DNA of 64,000 bases from Brachyhypopomus gauderio (Eukaryota; Chordata; Actinopteri; Gymnotiformes; Hypopomidae). Made by a program: the position numbers and the translations under genes. Positions 1 through 14,885 of this stretch are shown in pieces; the first letter of the stretch is position 1, and each line of letters opens with the position of its first letter. The DNA lies in assembly GCF_052324685.1 (NCBI RefSeq), contig NC_135226.1:15804494-15868493 (forward strand), given 5' to 3'. The notes under the pieces are model-generated. The model made no database searches. It was not told where the DNA came from and saw only the letters and a program-made list of their open reading frames with translations.

Positions 1-670
1 CAACTTCCTGTAGCCCTCAGGGCCGAACCATTTCATTAGCTGTGTGGTGGCGAGATGGTGGGACTGCCTGCGCACGGATGAAGAGAAGAGGGAGAGTGTA
101 AACAGGACTGTGGTGGCCACGCAGCTCACGCAGGGTCCACGCATACCAGATGGTCACGCACAAACGCATTTTCACAAAGAAAACCGTGTGTGGCAGGTTA
201 AAAGGGCAGAAAGCTCCGATGCGCAGTCTTTCTGTTTATTCAGATTTGTTTTGTTTTGTTTATTTTTTTATTTTTTATGTTATAAGTAAACATTAATTTA
301 ATTTAACGTAAAGATTGTTTTTTATAAAAAATGCATTTTAATTAGGACGTGTATTTTTCAGTGTCTAAAAGCTAATGGAGAGTTTCAAATGAACAACACG
401 ACAGAGTAATCAGGATCCTTCCTAAGAGAATATTACAGTGCTGGATCAGCCGGGCAGTGCAGGCTGTGATGAAGGCCACATGACCACACATGGGACTGAC
501 CCCAAAGCAAACAGAGCCTGTCCAAGAAAGAGCCAGAGAAGACCTAGCGATTACCTAACATCACCTAATATTACTAATGTTTGAAGGAAACTAGTATTCT
601 TTTTAAAGTGATGAGTCGCCTTGTAGATAATCAAGATTAAGAAGCAAATCATAAGCGTTTTGAACAGTTA

Positions 671-729
<59 letters not shown>

Positions 730-766
730 TAACAACATTATATATATATATATATACACCACATTT

Positions 767-850
<84 letters not shown>

Positions 851-3230
851 AAATGTAGTGAATTAGGACCCTTATTCCCACAGATTCCTTTGAACATTTT
901 GTTTAACTCTTTATACATTTCAAAGAACTTTTAACTCTATGTTGTGTTGTACTGAGTCTTTGAATACAGTACATTGAGGATTTTGGTTGAACGCCTGAAT
1001 ATGTTTGGGCAGCTCAGTCTCCCAAAGCAGGTTTAGTGGAGGCCACAGGACGTATGGCATATTTGTTAGCTTTAAATCAAATGGAGGACAACTTTACAAA
1101 GTTGAGTGCCTCTCCCATGAATTTGTGCCTTTTTACATTCTAATGCCACTTGCAAAGGTTGGTTGAGTAGGCTAAAAGTAGCATAAAACATTTAAAATAT
1201 TACAACATTAAAACAATTAAAACATTAAATGTTTAAATGTTTTAAAATATAAAAACTAGAGTACAAGTAGAAAATGCATAAGGTAAAAAAAAATACTAGT
1301 CATAGCAAGTTATCTAAGGGACTGTAATGTAACGGCTTAGTAATAACAACAGTATCAGCACAGGTATTGAAGTTTGAAGTTCTTCTCTTTTCTAGAAGGT
1401 TTTGGTAAATAAATCTTGAAAGTTAGAGATGAGTCCAGCACCAATCGCATCGTGTGAAAAAACGCCAAAGACGAAAGGATTTGGTAGCCCCCCCCCCCCC
1501 CCCCCCCACCCTATTATCTTTGGCGGCTGGGTGGGACAGGTGTTGCTGATCAAGGAAGAATACCTTCCTATGTGTGGCAGGATTGGGTCGAGGCAGAGCT
1601 CCAAGGAGTGATCAGAGCACAACCTGCAGGACGGTTACACGGAGGTGAGCAATGACACCACAGCCAAGTTGTGCAGACATCATCCACTTAATTTTTTCGC
1701 TCCATCCCACAAACAGCCTTCCTGGTGCGCCAGTACAGTGTGGCCCGCAGCGAGAAGTCTTTGTTGTGATCTCTTTGGGTCATTATCATTACTTGTGGCC
1801 CGTGAGTGGATCTGCTGGAACACCTGGAGCAGGTGGGTTGCCCAGTCTGAGAATATGTCAGTGCATGTCCAAGCAATGACAGGTTTCACTGCTTCTCCCA
1901 TTGCTGGGGCAGGCACTGTAGCATTATAGAGTAATTTAGTAGAGTTTCAAAGGTGGATATCTGGCATGGAATACAGATTTATCCTGAGATAGAATTTCTT
2001 GACATACTTGTTCTGAGAAAAATGATATCAGATTAAAAAAATCGAAGGTCTCCAATTCAATTGCATATGTATTGTAATTTATAGATGGGGTGACATTGCA
2101 CTAAGAAACAAACAGGTGTATTCAAACATAAAGCTATTAATATAGGGAAATATCAATTTTTCCTTTACTACATCGAAATGTATTTTTATATGCAATCTGG
2201 TAAAAGAAAACAATTGTGAAGTATACAAACGCTGCCTCTGTCACATGAACATTGTTGTAGTGGATCACTTATGTCATTAGGACAAGTGTCACGTTTGACT
2301 TGGATTCATGATTTAGCTTGAATAGCCTGTACACGGTGGTCTGAGTTTTGTCCACTGGAGGGCAGTGTTTTCACTGTATTGCACTTCATCACGTGTACTG
2401 AAATTTCATTAGGCTATTACAAAGCAAATAAAATGTTTATAATGTGGCTTAATTTTTTTATTGTCTGAAGTATAGACAAGTTTGTGAAGTAGTGTATTTA
2501 AAACACACATAAGATCATCATTTGTTTTGTTTTGGAAATTTTCAATGTTCAAATGTGTTTTTGTATAAACACAAAGATAATGCATTTGTAGAGAAGACAT
2601 GTCCTGGTTGTATCTGTTATGAGTTAGGAGCAGGACGTGTTTGAAATGTAAAATCAAGGCAGAAAAAACATCTTTAAAAACTCAGTTTAACTCAATGCAT
2701 CTGCTTCTGCTAATGTGCTATATGGTATAAGCTTGCTTGGACATGTTTTAACATAAAATTTGATGTAAAAAATGTATCCCCCCAAAAGTAATAACTTATT
2801 TTACTCAACAAATATCATAGTTTTACAAAGGGCTAATTTGCTCATAAAACTAAAGATTACATATTCACAGACTTATATTGCTCAGTATAAATCATTTAGC
2901 CTATAATGCCCATTATAAATGATTATTAAATGCTTAATATTTAGCATAAAAACTACATGCTTAACACGTACTAACATGCTTACTTAAAATACCAATTAGA
3001 ATTGTGTAACTGAGCATAAAAAGCACTTCTAACATTTGATAAAACCAGCATTTGAATTTGAGCTCATTACAATATTTGAATATAAAAAAAAACTGATCAT
3101 GTATGTGTCATGATTAAATATCATAGATGTGATTTACTGATTGTTATATCTTCATAAAAAAATTCAAACATGAATCTAATAGCTAACATTTCTAGCAATT
3201 AATATTGTTTCTACATTTTTGCATTCCCAG
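1..3230. other. Stretch without a recognised gene
   Basis: Mostly AT-rich sequence. The only long open frames are TA-repeat translations or short frames at 1.39-1.93 kb around a 20-base C run (1488-1507), with no family resemblance I can name. The block at about 1.42-1.93 kb is less AT-rich and could be an old repeat or a decayed exon, but I cannot support either. The right end may be the 3' flank of the Rab1-type gene. Confidence 0.5.
674..847. repeat. TA microsatellite, interrupted
   Basis: Two long runs of alternating T and A (about 674-726 and 770-847) are separated by a short non-repetitive spacer with a smaller TA run. A 62-codon frame across it is only repeat translation. Confidence 0.95.
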
Positions 3231-3236
3231 TTTATT
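3231..3236 (-). promoter_or_regulatory. Candidate poly(A) signal of the Rab1-type gene
   Basis: TTTATT on the plus strand reads AATAAA on the minus strand, about 355 bases past the Rab stop codon. Other AT-rich candidates lie nearby, so the choice is tentative. Confidence 0.4.
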
Positions 3237-3591
3237 AAAATATGGCAATTGTGTTTCTGTTTACACTGACAAATGCAAACAAGAAATTGTGATCATATTA
3301 GTATAACTTTTACTTGCTCTGGTTTGAGCTTGTATTACCAAAATGACCAAATGTATTATATATTACCAAAATGTATTACCAAAATCTTTTCGCTTGTATA
3401 CCACTACCAGATAAAAAGGAATATTATTTATTATCAGGCTTTTAAAACAAAATCTAGCAAAGATGGGATGTAAATGGGACATATCACCTAAAAGACAAGA
3501 ACTAACTAATAAGAAAAATTACTGTCATTAAAAACTGTGAAATGCATTAATTCACAAAATTTCACGCTAAACATTCTCCATATGAAATCTG

Positions 3592-5212
<1,621 letters not shown>

Positions 5213-5847
5213 GACACTGCTGAAAACAAGCCTTTTGATGTCTAGAATTCTTTTCAGAATGCTACTGCAGCTGGTTTATATGAAAACATTTTCACAGGTA
5301 GTGTTTTGGGTAACATACTGAACAATGTACATTTTAGAATATCAACACAGTTGTATATATTCTTTTTGTGTTGAGTTACTAGACATTAGCCATACGAACA
5401 TAGTAGTCTACAACTTTACTAATACAAATGCATTAGGATTAGGCTAATTAAAAATTTGGGTGAACATTACTCACAAAACGATGACGTGGGAACCTCGATC
5501 TTACTTTTTAAGCAACAAACTCAACTAAATGAAGCTCAAATACAAACGCTCCACCCCACATCCCAATACACAAAATATACTCACTACTCAGGGTTCATAT
5601 TCAAACCAATTAATGGCACTTCCAAAGTGTTTCGTCAAGGTTTCCTTAAGACCGTGCCTTTTCTGTCCTTCAAAATGCAAACGGCAATAACAGTGGCTAT
5701 GGAGAGCCCGGAAGAGCCATTATTTATTCAAGTCACAGATTGAGTTACAAACTGGCGATTACTTCGGTCTTGAAGCGTCACAGCAACAGGTATGGACAAT
5801 GAGAATGGTCCTCAAAACACCTCACCATCATCATTTGAACCAAGATG
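5213..5847. other. Rab 5' flank and convergent spacer
   Basis: This is presumably the Rab 5' leader and promoter, followed by the end of the next minus-strand transcript. No TATA box or clear first exon was identified. A 95-codon plus-strand frame at 5456-5743 has no recognisable motif. Confidence 0.4.
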
Positions 5848-5863
5848 TTTATTTTCATTTATT
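5848..5863 (-). promoter_or_regulatory. Paired poly(A) signals of the Myb/SANT gene
   Basis: Two AATAAA hexamers on the minus strand (5848-5853 and 5858-5863) lie about 940 bases past the stop codon of the Myb/SANT-like gene. This gives a plausible 3' UTR covering 5.83-6.80 kb. Confidence 0.5.
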
Positions 5864-6797
5864 AAAACCATTACAGCAGAATTTATAGTAGGAAAACATT
5901 TAACAGTTTTCCTTGTTATTGGAAGAGCAGCCAAAAAAAACAAACAAACAAAAAAAGTAATCTGAATCTTCATCATACAAATCCTATTTATATTTGAAAC
6001 TTCTATGGTAACTGTGAGGAGGAACCTGGAGAGAAAAAATAAAAATACATAACCAATCACAACTGAGACCAGCTGAAGGTAATTACAGAAAACATACATT
6101 TTAACATGAAAGTTAAAAGAACTGCACATTTTCTACATACCATGTTCTCTATTTATAGAGTGCAGACATGTATTTAAGGTTTGAATTGTAACCTTTAGTT
6201 CAGGAAGGAAGCATTGCAAAGTTAACACTCTGGCATACCAGAGAACTGGCACAGAGAGGAAGGATTTCCAATCCAGGTGGTATGATCCATATGTTGACTA
6301 TTTTACTGTCTGAGCAGTTCAGATAAATATACTTTTAATGTCACTCATAATTTAAACCATTGTAGTACTTTTAAATTAGCTTACTTGCATTGCATCATTA
6401 AATAAAGCTCTGTAAATTTAAAGTAAATGGGACATTGTCAATGTCCCAATCATTATTAAGCACAGAGCCATCTCTGATAAGCTCTCATTTGGCTGAGGTA
6501 CAATTTTCGCTAGTAATGCTACTTTTCACCTGTTCTATGCCCTCCTTTCCTCTCTGCTCTCCTCCATTGGTGTTTAGAGAAACCTTATTTCTAAGGAAAT
6601 AAGTACCCAGTCAGCAGGGCTAATAGTGCATCAGAATCCAGTCTCGTGATCTCCCTGGATACAGTAAAGGAAGTACTGGTACTATAGTGGAACGTGGTCA
6701 CGCCCTTGTGAGGAAAACACCTGTACTGTCCGATTGGTCCGCTGGCTGTTGCCCTTGCTCCGCGGTGCACGGACAGAACGGGGGGGTGGGGGGTGCG

Positions 6798-8335
6798 CTA
6801 TGGCCGCCCGTTGACCTTATCCTGCATGAAGCCCAGGGCGCTGGAGGAGAAGTCGCGCAGCACGTGCAGCGTGTCTCGCTGCAGACGGAGCGTGTCGCGC
6901 GCAAACGCCTGCTGCGTCTGCGCCAGCCGCTGCACGGACTCCGACAGCGACTCCAGCGAGCGCGCCAGCACCCCCATCAGCACCGTGGTGGCCTGCTGCT
7001 CCTGCAGGCTGAGGGAGGCACTCTTCGCCAGGTGCACTTGCAGGGCGCTGGGGTTCGACGAGGAGGGGCGGGGCGGCGGGCGGGTGGGGGTCCCGACGTC
7101 GGCCATGACGTTGATGGGGACGTGAGGCTGGGCTTCGCTTTGAACGCGGTCCGCATCGGCGCTGGGAGGGTCGTGGAACACTCTACATTGATCAGATCGC
7201 TGTAGTCCTTCACATATCTGTAGGCTTTGGTCTGGTGACGGAAGGAAACGCAAAAATGTAAGGAGTCCCACACATGAAACATTATTAACTGTGTAATACG
7301 AGGTACAAAGACATAGGTACACAGCCTACCTTCTACGCCTGACAGCGTCTCAATATGGAAGTCACTAAGGGGCACTACAGAGTCATCTATTGCATCGCAA
7401 GGACAACATAAAACAATCAAATAGTGCACTGTTAAATAATAACTCATGCACTCTGGTCACAATAACATGGCTAAGAGGGTCAGATCAAAGGGAACCTACA
7501 CAGTGGCAGATCCTGCTCCACTTTTTCGGCGTGCAGCGGGGGAGGAACGTGGACGGGCAGCGGCGGGGCGGGCAGTCTGCCGTTCGCCATGCTGGCCGAG
7601 TGCAGTGGCATCCCACGGGCACACCCGCCGGCCTCGTCCGAGGGACGGCCCGCCCCTTGCCTGCCCTTGTCGGCAGGGACTGGCATCTGCAGGATCTGGT
7701 GCACCATGGTCTCGGTGGGGGAGAGCTCCTGGGAGATGCGACTGGCCGAGAGGCCCGAGGCCCTCATGGCCGCTACTTTGCGCTTGGTGTCGCATTTGAG
7801 GTCCGACCACTTCTTGATGATCTCGATGATCTCGCGGTGGCACTCGCTGATCTCGTTGATGCGAGCCGTGAGGTTTGCCCACGTTCGTTTCTTCACATCG
7901 CTGGACACACCTTGGTTGAATTTACCTGTTTGCAACACATAAACAGACTATGTGTATGAAGTCTGAAGCATAATGACACTTATTCAATAAGTAAAATTTG
8001 TACACGCTTATGTAAATTCATACTGACCATATCAAATAGTCTGATCCAGAGTAAACATTAGACATTTAAAATCCATAGATGGTGATTTTAAACAAATAAT
8101 TCTAAAGCTATATAATAATACTTTTCATACATAAACAAAACAAAGTATATCAAGAGAGAGAAAAAAAGGTATATGTTCAGTAAATTAAATTATACCAACC
8201 AACTAGTATGTGGCGATTCCTCTTCACCTCTGTGAGCAGCAGCTGGACCTCAGGGAAGGTAAAGCGAGACTTTCTTTTCTTGAAGCGCGATGAACCCCCT
8301 ACAGGACTGGAGTACGAATAGGGATATCCAGACAT
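6798..8335 (-). CDS. Myb/SANT-like DNA-binding protein (NAIF1/MYPOP-like)
   Basis: Coding exons are 8200-8335, 7500-7925, 7330-7386 and 6798-7231. Junction phases agree throughout, giving 350 residues. The start was chosen at MSGYPYSYSS because the exon opens there and the basic KKRKSRFTF segment follows. Residues about 20-105 form a Myb/SANT-like domain with the tryptophans of a trihelix (RTWANLTARIN, KKWSDLKCDTKRKVA), the type found in NAIF1, MYPOP and the N-terminus of TSNARE1. The middle is Pro/Ser-rich. The C-terminus (about residues 275-345) is a predicted coiled coil (LQEQQATTVLMGVLARSLES and onward), which suggests oligomerisation. The likely role is a nuclear DNA-binding regulator; targets are unknown. 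The 57-base third exon rests on splice-site reading alone and is the least certain part. GC-rich coding sequence produces large antisense frames here. Confidence 0.8.
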
Positions 8336-8869
8336 CCTCCTTCTGCCTTCTCAGCCTCCTAGACACGAGTCTAAAAGAATACCCACCTAATGGAAAACAA
8401 AATGGCACAATAAACCTACACATGTTATTAATGACAACTGAATTTGGAACTTACCTCTGCAATACATGGTATGCGTAACTTGCAAAAACATGGATGTAGG
8501 GATAACGAGGCTTGCTTTCTCGTGTATCTACAGTACAGAACGTTGTTAACAGTACATTTCCCCTAGCATAACGTAACGTCAGTGCAAGGGCTATTGGCAA
8601 CATAATTAGAAAAGTAACCAAGTCTAATGTTAAATGCTGTAAGTTTTATGTAGTTTACTAGATCACAAACTTTTACTAAACAACTAAATAATTACTAAAT
8701 AATCGTAGCTTCAACTAAAATCTATCAAATAATGTTATCTAGCATATATCTAGACATAGTGTTAAGATGTATTTAAGATGTCTTTTAAAGATCTGCCATC
8801 TGCCTTAATTAATCGCAAATAACGAAGAAGATGCGTTAATTAATGTAAGACACGTGTGCTTGTTATTCC

Positions 8870-9600
8870 GTCTATGCTCGGAGCGGATATTTAAAACCAC
8901 AGAAGGAAGGAATCATCCCAACGCACGCCTTTCCTGCATCCTTTGGCTTTAAATTAACCATTACACCTAATTGACGACGGATCACACGGCGCCTCGCCGA
9001 TGCCCGAACGCTTCCTGCTTCTTTGTTGTGCTATGACATTTCGAAAACCCGACGAAACGCCATCGTAGCCTGTACAGCTACCGCCTAGTCGGTATTTCAG
9101 ACGCAAACGTGAACTGACCAGTGAATAAAACACGACATGACCGCCGTTACCAAACCGACGATCGCTGTCGGATGCGCCAGTTACCGTCGACGCGCGTAAC
9201 CGCTCCGTTTATAAAAAGCGAGGTTAGCTAACCTAGCTAGGCGGCTAACCTAGCTAGCTAGCTAGCTAGTTAGCAAGGTGCCGAGGTTGTCTGGCGAACG
9301 TATTCGCATTTTTATTTCATTTTGTTTTCTATAATCACCTTGAGGAACGTCAAGAACGTCAACGAAAGCGAAATTTGACAGAGGAGCGATTCAAACATAG
9401 TATAGTAAACTTCCCCGTTACCTATGTGAACCGTTTTAACGTTTTATTTGGTAACTGTCGTCAAACCGACGAATACGCCCTCGGGTTCGTATCCGAAAAC
9501 TTCGTAGCGCGAGCTCCACTGCGCCGCGCAGCCTCAGCTCGCTACGTCATTTTTTTCTTTCTCCCTCCACGCGCACGTTCGGCTACGCGGGACGGTATGT
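8870..9600 (-). promoter_or_regulatory. CpG-rich promoter zone of the Myb/SANT gene
   Basis: CpG density rises sharply against AT-rich flanks from about 8.87 to 9.60 kb, just upstream of the first coding exon of the minus-strand gene. A short-unit palindromic run of CTAG/GCTAGC repeats sits at about 9222-9276. An unannotated 5' UTR exon may lie here. The 108-codon plus-strand frame at 9375-9701 has no recognisable motif. Confidence 0.5.
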
Positions 9601-10264
9601 GTATAGCGCTGCACGATCGTCGTAGGTTATTGCGTACACAAAAAAACTGCGTAACTTTCACGCACGAATCCAATTGTGTTCTTATTCAAGAAGCAGTTTA
9701 ACCCGCTTGACTTAAGTACATGTGCGTTTACTTAATGACTAAGTGCTTAGTTGGACTACTCAAACTAAATTTAAACATTAATGCATTAAGTTAGAGAACG
9801 TTTTAGCATGATTTTTGACTATATAGGCATCTGCGTATACATGTTTATTACAGGTACGCACTAAATAAAGTAGTTAAAGTTTAGTTAAAAAACGAATGAA
9901 TTGTACTAGCCTTAGTTACTTCAGCTACTAGACTGCAGCTTGTAAAAAAGCTCATAACGGAGGTCATACATTTACACAACAAATATCCTTAAATTGGACA
10001 TAATGCAAAGTACTTGTATGCTTTTGTAGCCTAATTTTGATATTGAAAATTTTATAATTCTCAGTGAGTTATTAAAACAAGTTTTATACTAAAAGGGTGC
10101 ACCAAGCCTGCACACTGCACACCTCCATTTTGAGTTCGCGTCTTCTCGATATTTAACAGCAATATTTATGTTCACGTTTTATCCAACAGATGGCACTCGT
10201 GAGCGCATATAAAATGAAGCACGATTAAATTTCTTGGAAGTATCAATCCCACTCAAAACTTATA
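9601..10264. other. AT-rich intergenic spacer
   Basis: No gene, RNA or repeat recognised between the CpG zone and the 3' end of the SNAP-25-type gene. Confidence 0.5.
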
Positions 10265-10270
10265 TTTATT
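10265..10270 (-). promoter_or_regulatory. Poly(A) signal of the SNAP-25-type gene
   Basis: AATAAA on the minus strand, about 570 bases past the stop codon; the intervening AT-rich sequence fits a 3' UTR. Confidence 0.5.
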
Positions 10271-10837
10271 ACAAATACATAACTTGACAAAAATACAAAC
10301 TGAAAATGGCCCGGCAAAAGAGGGTTTTACCTCTTTTTCATTTTTTTCTTGAAATTATATCTCTACTCCAAAATGTTATTTGGGTAAACACACCAGAACA
10401 TTAATAATCTTTGAACTTGAATTTTTGTTTCAACCATTTCAAAGAGGCACACAAATACAAACTACACACACAATTGCACTGCTGGTTGTCAAAAATATAT
10501 GGGTTATAACAAATAACTACACATTATCATTAAGTATCTACAGGATTGTTCTTACATAAAACCCATTCATTAAGAGATACACTGAAGTACAACAAATAAA
10601 CAGTCCATGTAACAACTAGAGAAATGTAACAACACATGTCTTTATGTAAAGTTATGAACTGAAAAATAAATACAACATTTCTCTACTCATCTTAAATTAC
10701 AGTTAATATATTTCCATAAGAAATTATTTTACAAAATGAACCGAACATTAAGGGATTTATATTCTTTCCGTGGTGTGTACTCTTTTAGGTGTGTGATATA
10801 GGAGACAAAACGAAGGCTTGGCACATCCCCGCTGTGT

Positions 10838-13800
10838 TTATCTTGCTATTAGTTTGTTGGCCTTCTGATTAGCCTCATTGATGCGAGACTCATTGACATT
10901 GGCCTGCGAAAGCAGAAAAAACAGGACGAGAAAACAGGATGAGAATACCGTCTAACACAGTACATGGCTAATGTTAAAATGAAAAGCGAAAGTCACCCAC
11001 CTTCCCCTGAACGCGGTCAATCTGGACGTTCTGAGTGTCGATTTCATTGCCCATGTCGAGCGCCATGCTTCTCAAGTTGCCGAGAATGCTGCCCACCTGG
11101 GCCAAGTTCTCCTCCATCTCGTCCTCCCGTGCATCGTTAGTCACCCTGAGAGAGTTTACATTTAGAGACTACATTTACGTTTTAGATATATAGCAGATGC
11201 CGTTGAAAAGAACGACTTTAGTGCTTTGTCTACTCATATAACGTATCCTAGCCAGTACGGTAGGCTATGAATTCAAGATACAGTTGAACAAGAATACTGA
11301 TGAAAAGCAAGAATCAATGCGAATACCTACAAGAAGATCAAAATAAGAATTAGGTCTATATCAGACAACGAAAAGTGCAATTAACAAACAATACGAATCA
11401 AAATGCACTAGAGTTTCAGTTATTTAACAAAACTGAAATTTTCCACAAGTAAGGTTTTTCAGTCTGCATTTGAAAGTCATGTTCTAGGACCTTCTGATAT
11501 ATCCACCACTCATGGTCATTTTCTCTCTCTCGTCCACCACACGGGATGGGGGTTGGTTGGACACCACGCCGTCCTGATTATTACTCCACACCTTCTTGTA
11601 AGCTCCACTTGCTTCAAAGTCCTTCAGCCTGAAAAGATTGGCAATAAGACGATGAAATAAAATGATCGATTAATCTGTCTTACTACCTTAAGGTTTAAAC
11701 TGCGATTTATAACTGACTCGTGTTCAGTGTCTGTACGAGATCTCAGCATCGCTTACTTATCGCAGGAACACAGGCCGCAGCATTTGCCCAGGTCAGTGAG
11801 GTTTTTCTCGGCCTCCCTCATATCTTGATTAATCTGGTCTAGTCCTTCTTCAATGCGTTCCAGTTGCTCTGGACAACAGGGCGTGCAATGTGGAATATGC
11901 GGGTTTTAACCCAAAACCAAACACTTCTCAAAAAAAGAAATCAAATGGTGTCTGAATGTTAAGGTTCGGTTCATTTGACTGTTGGCTATTACAGTGCACA
12001 TTACATGACAAGGTGCAAGGACAGATTGAGGGAATAATTATTGTGTTATTACCGCCTTGTTCATCCAGCATGACTAATGTCTTGATTCCTGCATCTTTGC
12101 TCTGTTCAAAGCATATTAGAAGCAAGATCAACACAAAAGTACATTAAACTGTACAATAAACATGTGCAGATTATTAGACTACCCTACTACATAACGCATG
12201 GATTAAAGGAAGATTAGCAGATTAAACCTCGCATATTCTGCTAGTAATAAAATACAAACAACGAGTAACTGTAAATGAACGATGGATAAACATACTGTGA
12301 TGTAGAGATGTAAGCATATTACCTATAGTTTAGTATTGTATGCATGTGTTTCTCATTACAATGAAGTGTGGATGCGCATGTGTGTACACATCACAGGTGT
12401 TTGCATGTCCAGAAGCTGTGTTTGTGCCCAGGGGCCCAGGACAGATGAGTCATTTTACAGAAAACAAAGAACATGAGCTGTCGTTCATTCACTTTGACTA
12501 CGGCCACACGTCTGGATACACAAAATCTCATTTCAGAAGAACAGTAATGAACTATTAGAGGCCACACACAGAGGAAAAGGTCACTGGCACTGCCTCTGCT
12601 CTCAGACCACTGTAGTACAGTGAAAACAGCTAACGTGCTCATTAAGGCTGGGACAACATTATGGAAAAAATAACAGTCCTGGATTATGAGTAACAATACG
12701 TTTAATATTTTAATAAGATAAAAGAATAGTATAAATATATTATATCATAACAAACAGGTATTATTATTCTACTTATTATTTTTAGTCATAATAATAACAT
12801 TATTATTACTTAAGTAGTAATAGAAGTAGTTGTAGTAGTAATAGTATAGTAGTAGTAGTACTACTAGTAGTAATAGTATAGTAGTAGTAATAATAATAGT
12901 ATAGTAGTAGTAAGTAGTAATAGTATAGTAGTAGTTGTAGTCTCTCACCTCCTCCAATAGAAGCTTCATGTTTCTGGTGATCTCTAGAGACTAGAAGTGG
13001 AAAGAATCAAGAGAGCAATCCAGTGAGAACAATCCTGCATGATCTACTGGGAACCGCTGCTACTGAACTCATCATCTCCTTGACAGGTGCACAGAAGCGA
13101 CAATAATAATCATGACTTGTTTTATTCTTGGCACTGAAACTGGGCATGTAGCTGGTGCCCGACTACTGGAGCTCAAGCAGGAGATTATAGAGTCTGTGTT
13201 ATATTCCCTGCTGAGGTCAACGCACACCTGTGGTAACCTTTACTTAATGGGGTTGCAGAGGTGAGGTCACCGCTGCCATAGACTAAGCCCCTGAAAAGGA
13301 ACGAATGACACTGTAACGTCTACTCCGCCCCAACCTATGTGAGGTCTTCATGTTTCCCTTAGTTTAGTTTTTAGTTGAATCTCCGTAGCGTTCCCCTGTC
13401 ACGCCCCTTGATCCCGCCGCCCATTATTAGTTCTGATCAGCTCTTTAGGTTTAACTCCTTGATGTGTTTGGTTTATATTCCCGTGTGCCCAGTCCTTCCT
13501 TGTGAGTCAATCTGGTGTTTGCTGTTGTGACAGTTTGTATGTTCTGTTCCCTGAATGCGTTTGTTTGTTTACTGTTTGTGCGATAACCCGTTCGTCTTTT
13601 GTGTATTCTCTGTCATGTCCGAGAGGTATTAGTCAATGAGTCTGTTGTGCTATCATTCACCCAAGGAGTTTTATCATTGCATTGGCAGTGTTTAGTTGTC
13701 TGGAAACTCTCTGTGTGTATGTAAACGTAATGCCTCGCCGTTCAAGAGCGATTCGAGCTGATCTGGTTAGGAGACAGGAGGTAACTCCTGCTCCTTCCAA

Positions 13801-14245
13801 TAAATCTGACTCTCAGCAGCATTTGTGTCCTTCTCCTAGTTCTCATGCGTTACAGACACATGTGCCCAGCTATAATCATCATGAAGGGGGTAAAAAAACA
13901 ACAGCAACATTATCCCCGCAATGAGACAACAGCGACAATCGGCACATTTTGCAACCTAATTATTGAGGGGCCCTAGTTTATTAATGCTGAACATATGATG
14001 CTGTTGAAAAATGAATAGCTGTCATGCTGACTTGCTAAAGAGATTTAACGTTTTAGTTCAGTCTGAAAATGCATTAAGAACACTGAATTTCCATGTGACG
14101 GGCAATACGGCTACCATCTTACTGTCAAAGTTGATCAAGGTATGATGCTTAAAACATTCGCCGGTGCCGTTACCTCATCCGTCACCTGATTGGCTCGTCT
14201 CTGGAGTTCTTCCACCTCAGATCTCAGGGGGCAGTCGGCAGCCAT
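10838..14245 (-). CDS. SNAP-25-type t-SNARE (seven coding exons)
   Basis: Coding exons are 14174-14245, 12949-12990, 12053-12101, 11757-11868, 11491-11628, 11001-11145 and 10838-10903. Phases agree at every junction. The 42- and 49-base exons match the short early exons of SNAP25, and the product is 207 residues against 206 for SNAP-25. Seen: N-terminal SNARE helix ([16 protein letters not shown] to LTDLGK), a four-cysteine palmitoylation cluster CCGLCSC, linker, and second SNARE helix ([20 protein letters not shown] to [10 protein letters not shown]). As a Qbc-SNARE it would pair with syntaxin and VAMP in plasma-membrane fusion. The linker and [13 protein letters not shown] resemble SNAP-25, while AREDEMEEN resembles SNAP-23, so this is a divergent paralogue. 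The C-terminus ends KLIAR instead of the SNAP-25 MLGSG. A human SNAP23 neighbour is TMEM87A, also present here at 63 kb. Confidence 0.88.
12768..12947. repeat. TAG/TTA trinucleotide tract
   Basis: An imperfect run of TAG/TAA/TAT units forms most of the intron next to the 42-base exon of the SNAP-25-type gene and ends two bases before its donor region. The minus-strand frame across it is repeat translation. Confidence 0.85.
13397..13680 (+). mobile_element. Possible LTR-retroelement fossil fragment
   Basis: The block opens with TGTCACG and has the T-rich, promoter-like composition of the solo LTRs elsewhere in this window (17.4, 25.4, 43.0, 49.2 kb). I see no clear right end or target duplication, so it is at best a worn fragment. 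Confidence 0.3.
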
Positions 14246-14885
14246 TTTAGGTTTACAGCTACAGCAAGAAAGAACAGACAAGGGAGGTGAGGTGCAGTTA
14301 TTCTTAGAGAGGAGGCAACCTTCACCATAGCTCACCCTGTGAGGTATAATTGGCCTGTTGCAACGGATGAGAGCACAGTGTACTTGATAAAGTAAAGACG
14401 TAAGTAAACAAGATACCAGCAGGCTCTAAACCTACTGCAGTGTGTGAATCCAATGCAAACAGCAAGACGATGCCTCCCACAACATCCTAGTTGCTATTCA
14501 TTAATTGCAGAGTGGATAACAAATCCAGCGGCCTCCAGCCGCATCAACGATGGTGACGGTGGTAAATTATAGATCATATCAAAGCTTTTGGTAATCTTAG
14601 TGACACAGTGTATGTCGAAAGGGTACATTTAAGAATTTGAGTTACCCAATCAATAGTCATATCAACAGTCAACAGAAGCGACATGTTTGAATAGAACAAA
14701 CAATACCTATTCAGTAAGAAAAGAGAGAATGTGGTAACTAAAATATTATATTTGAAGCTATTCTGAGGAATTGATAGTCTAAAAAGCAGCTCTTTAGAAA
14801 AGGTTCAGAAAGTAATGGCTAAATGTTTTGTTTCATTTTTAAATGAATTTGTGCCTTCCACAATCAAATTAACATCACTTGATAA

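Noticed and set aside
660-848. Open frames across TA tracts (also near 17.65, 25.8 and 27.8 kb)
   Set aside because: They are only alternating Tyr/Ile translations of microsatellites.
1429-1929. Cluster of overlapping short frames on both strands
   Set aside because: Considered as a coding exon or an integrase-like fossil; neither reading shows convincing motifs and a poly-C run breaks the block.
6687-7959. Long plus-strand frames opposite the Myb/SANT gene
   Set aside because: They are antisense shadows of GC-rich coding exons; the minus-strand reading has a recognisable domain and consistent splice phases.
9375-9701. 108-codon plus-strand frame in the CpG-rich zone
   Set aside because: No family resemblance, no splice context, and it overlaps a likely promoter where low stop density is expected.
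13682-13924. 80-codon plus-strand frame starting [13 protein letters not shown]
   Set aside because: No clear domain. It follows a possible LTR fragment and could be retroelement debris, but this cannot be supported.
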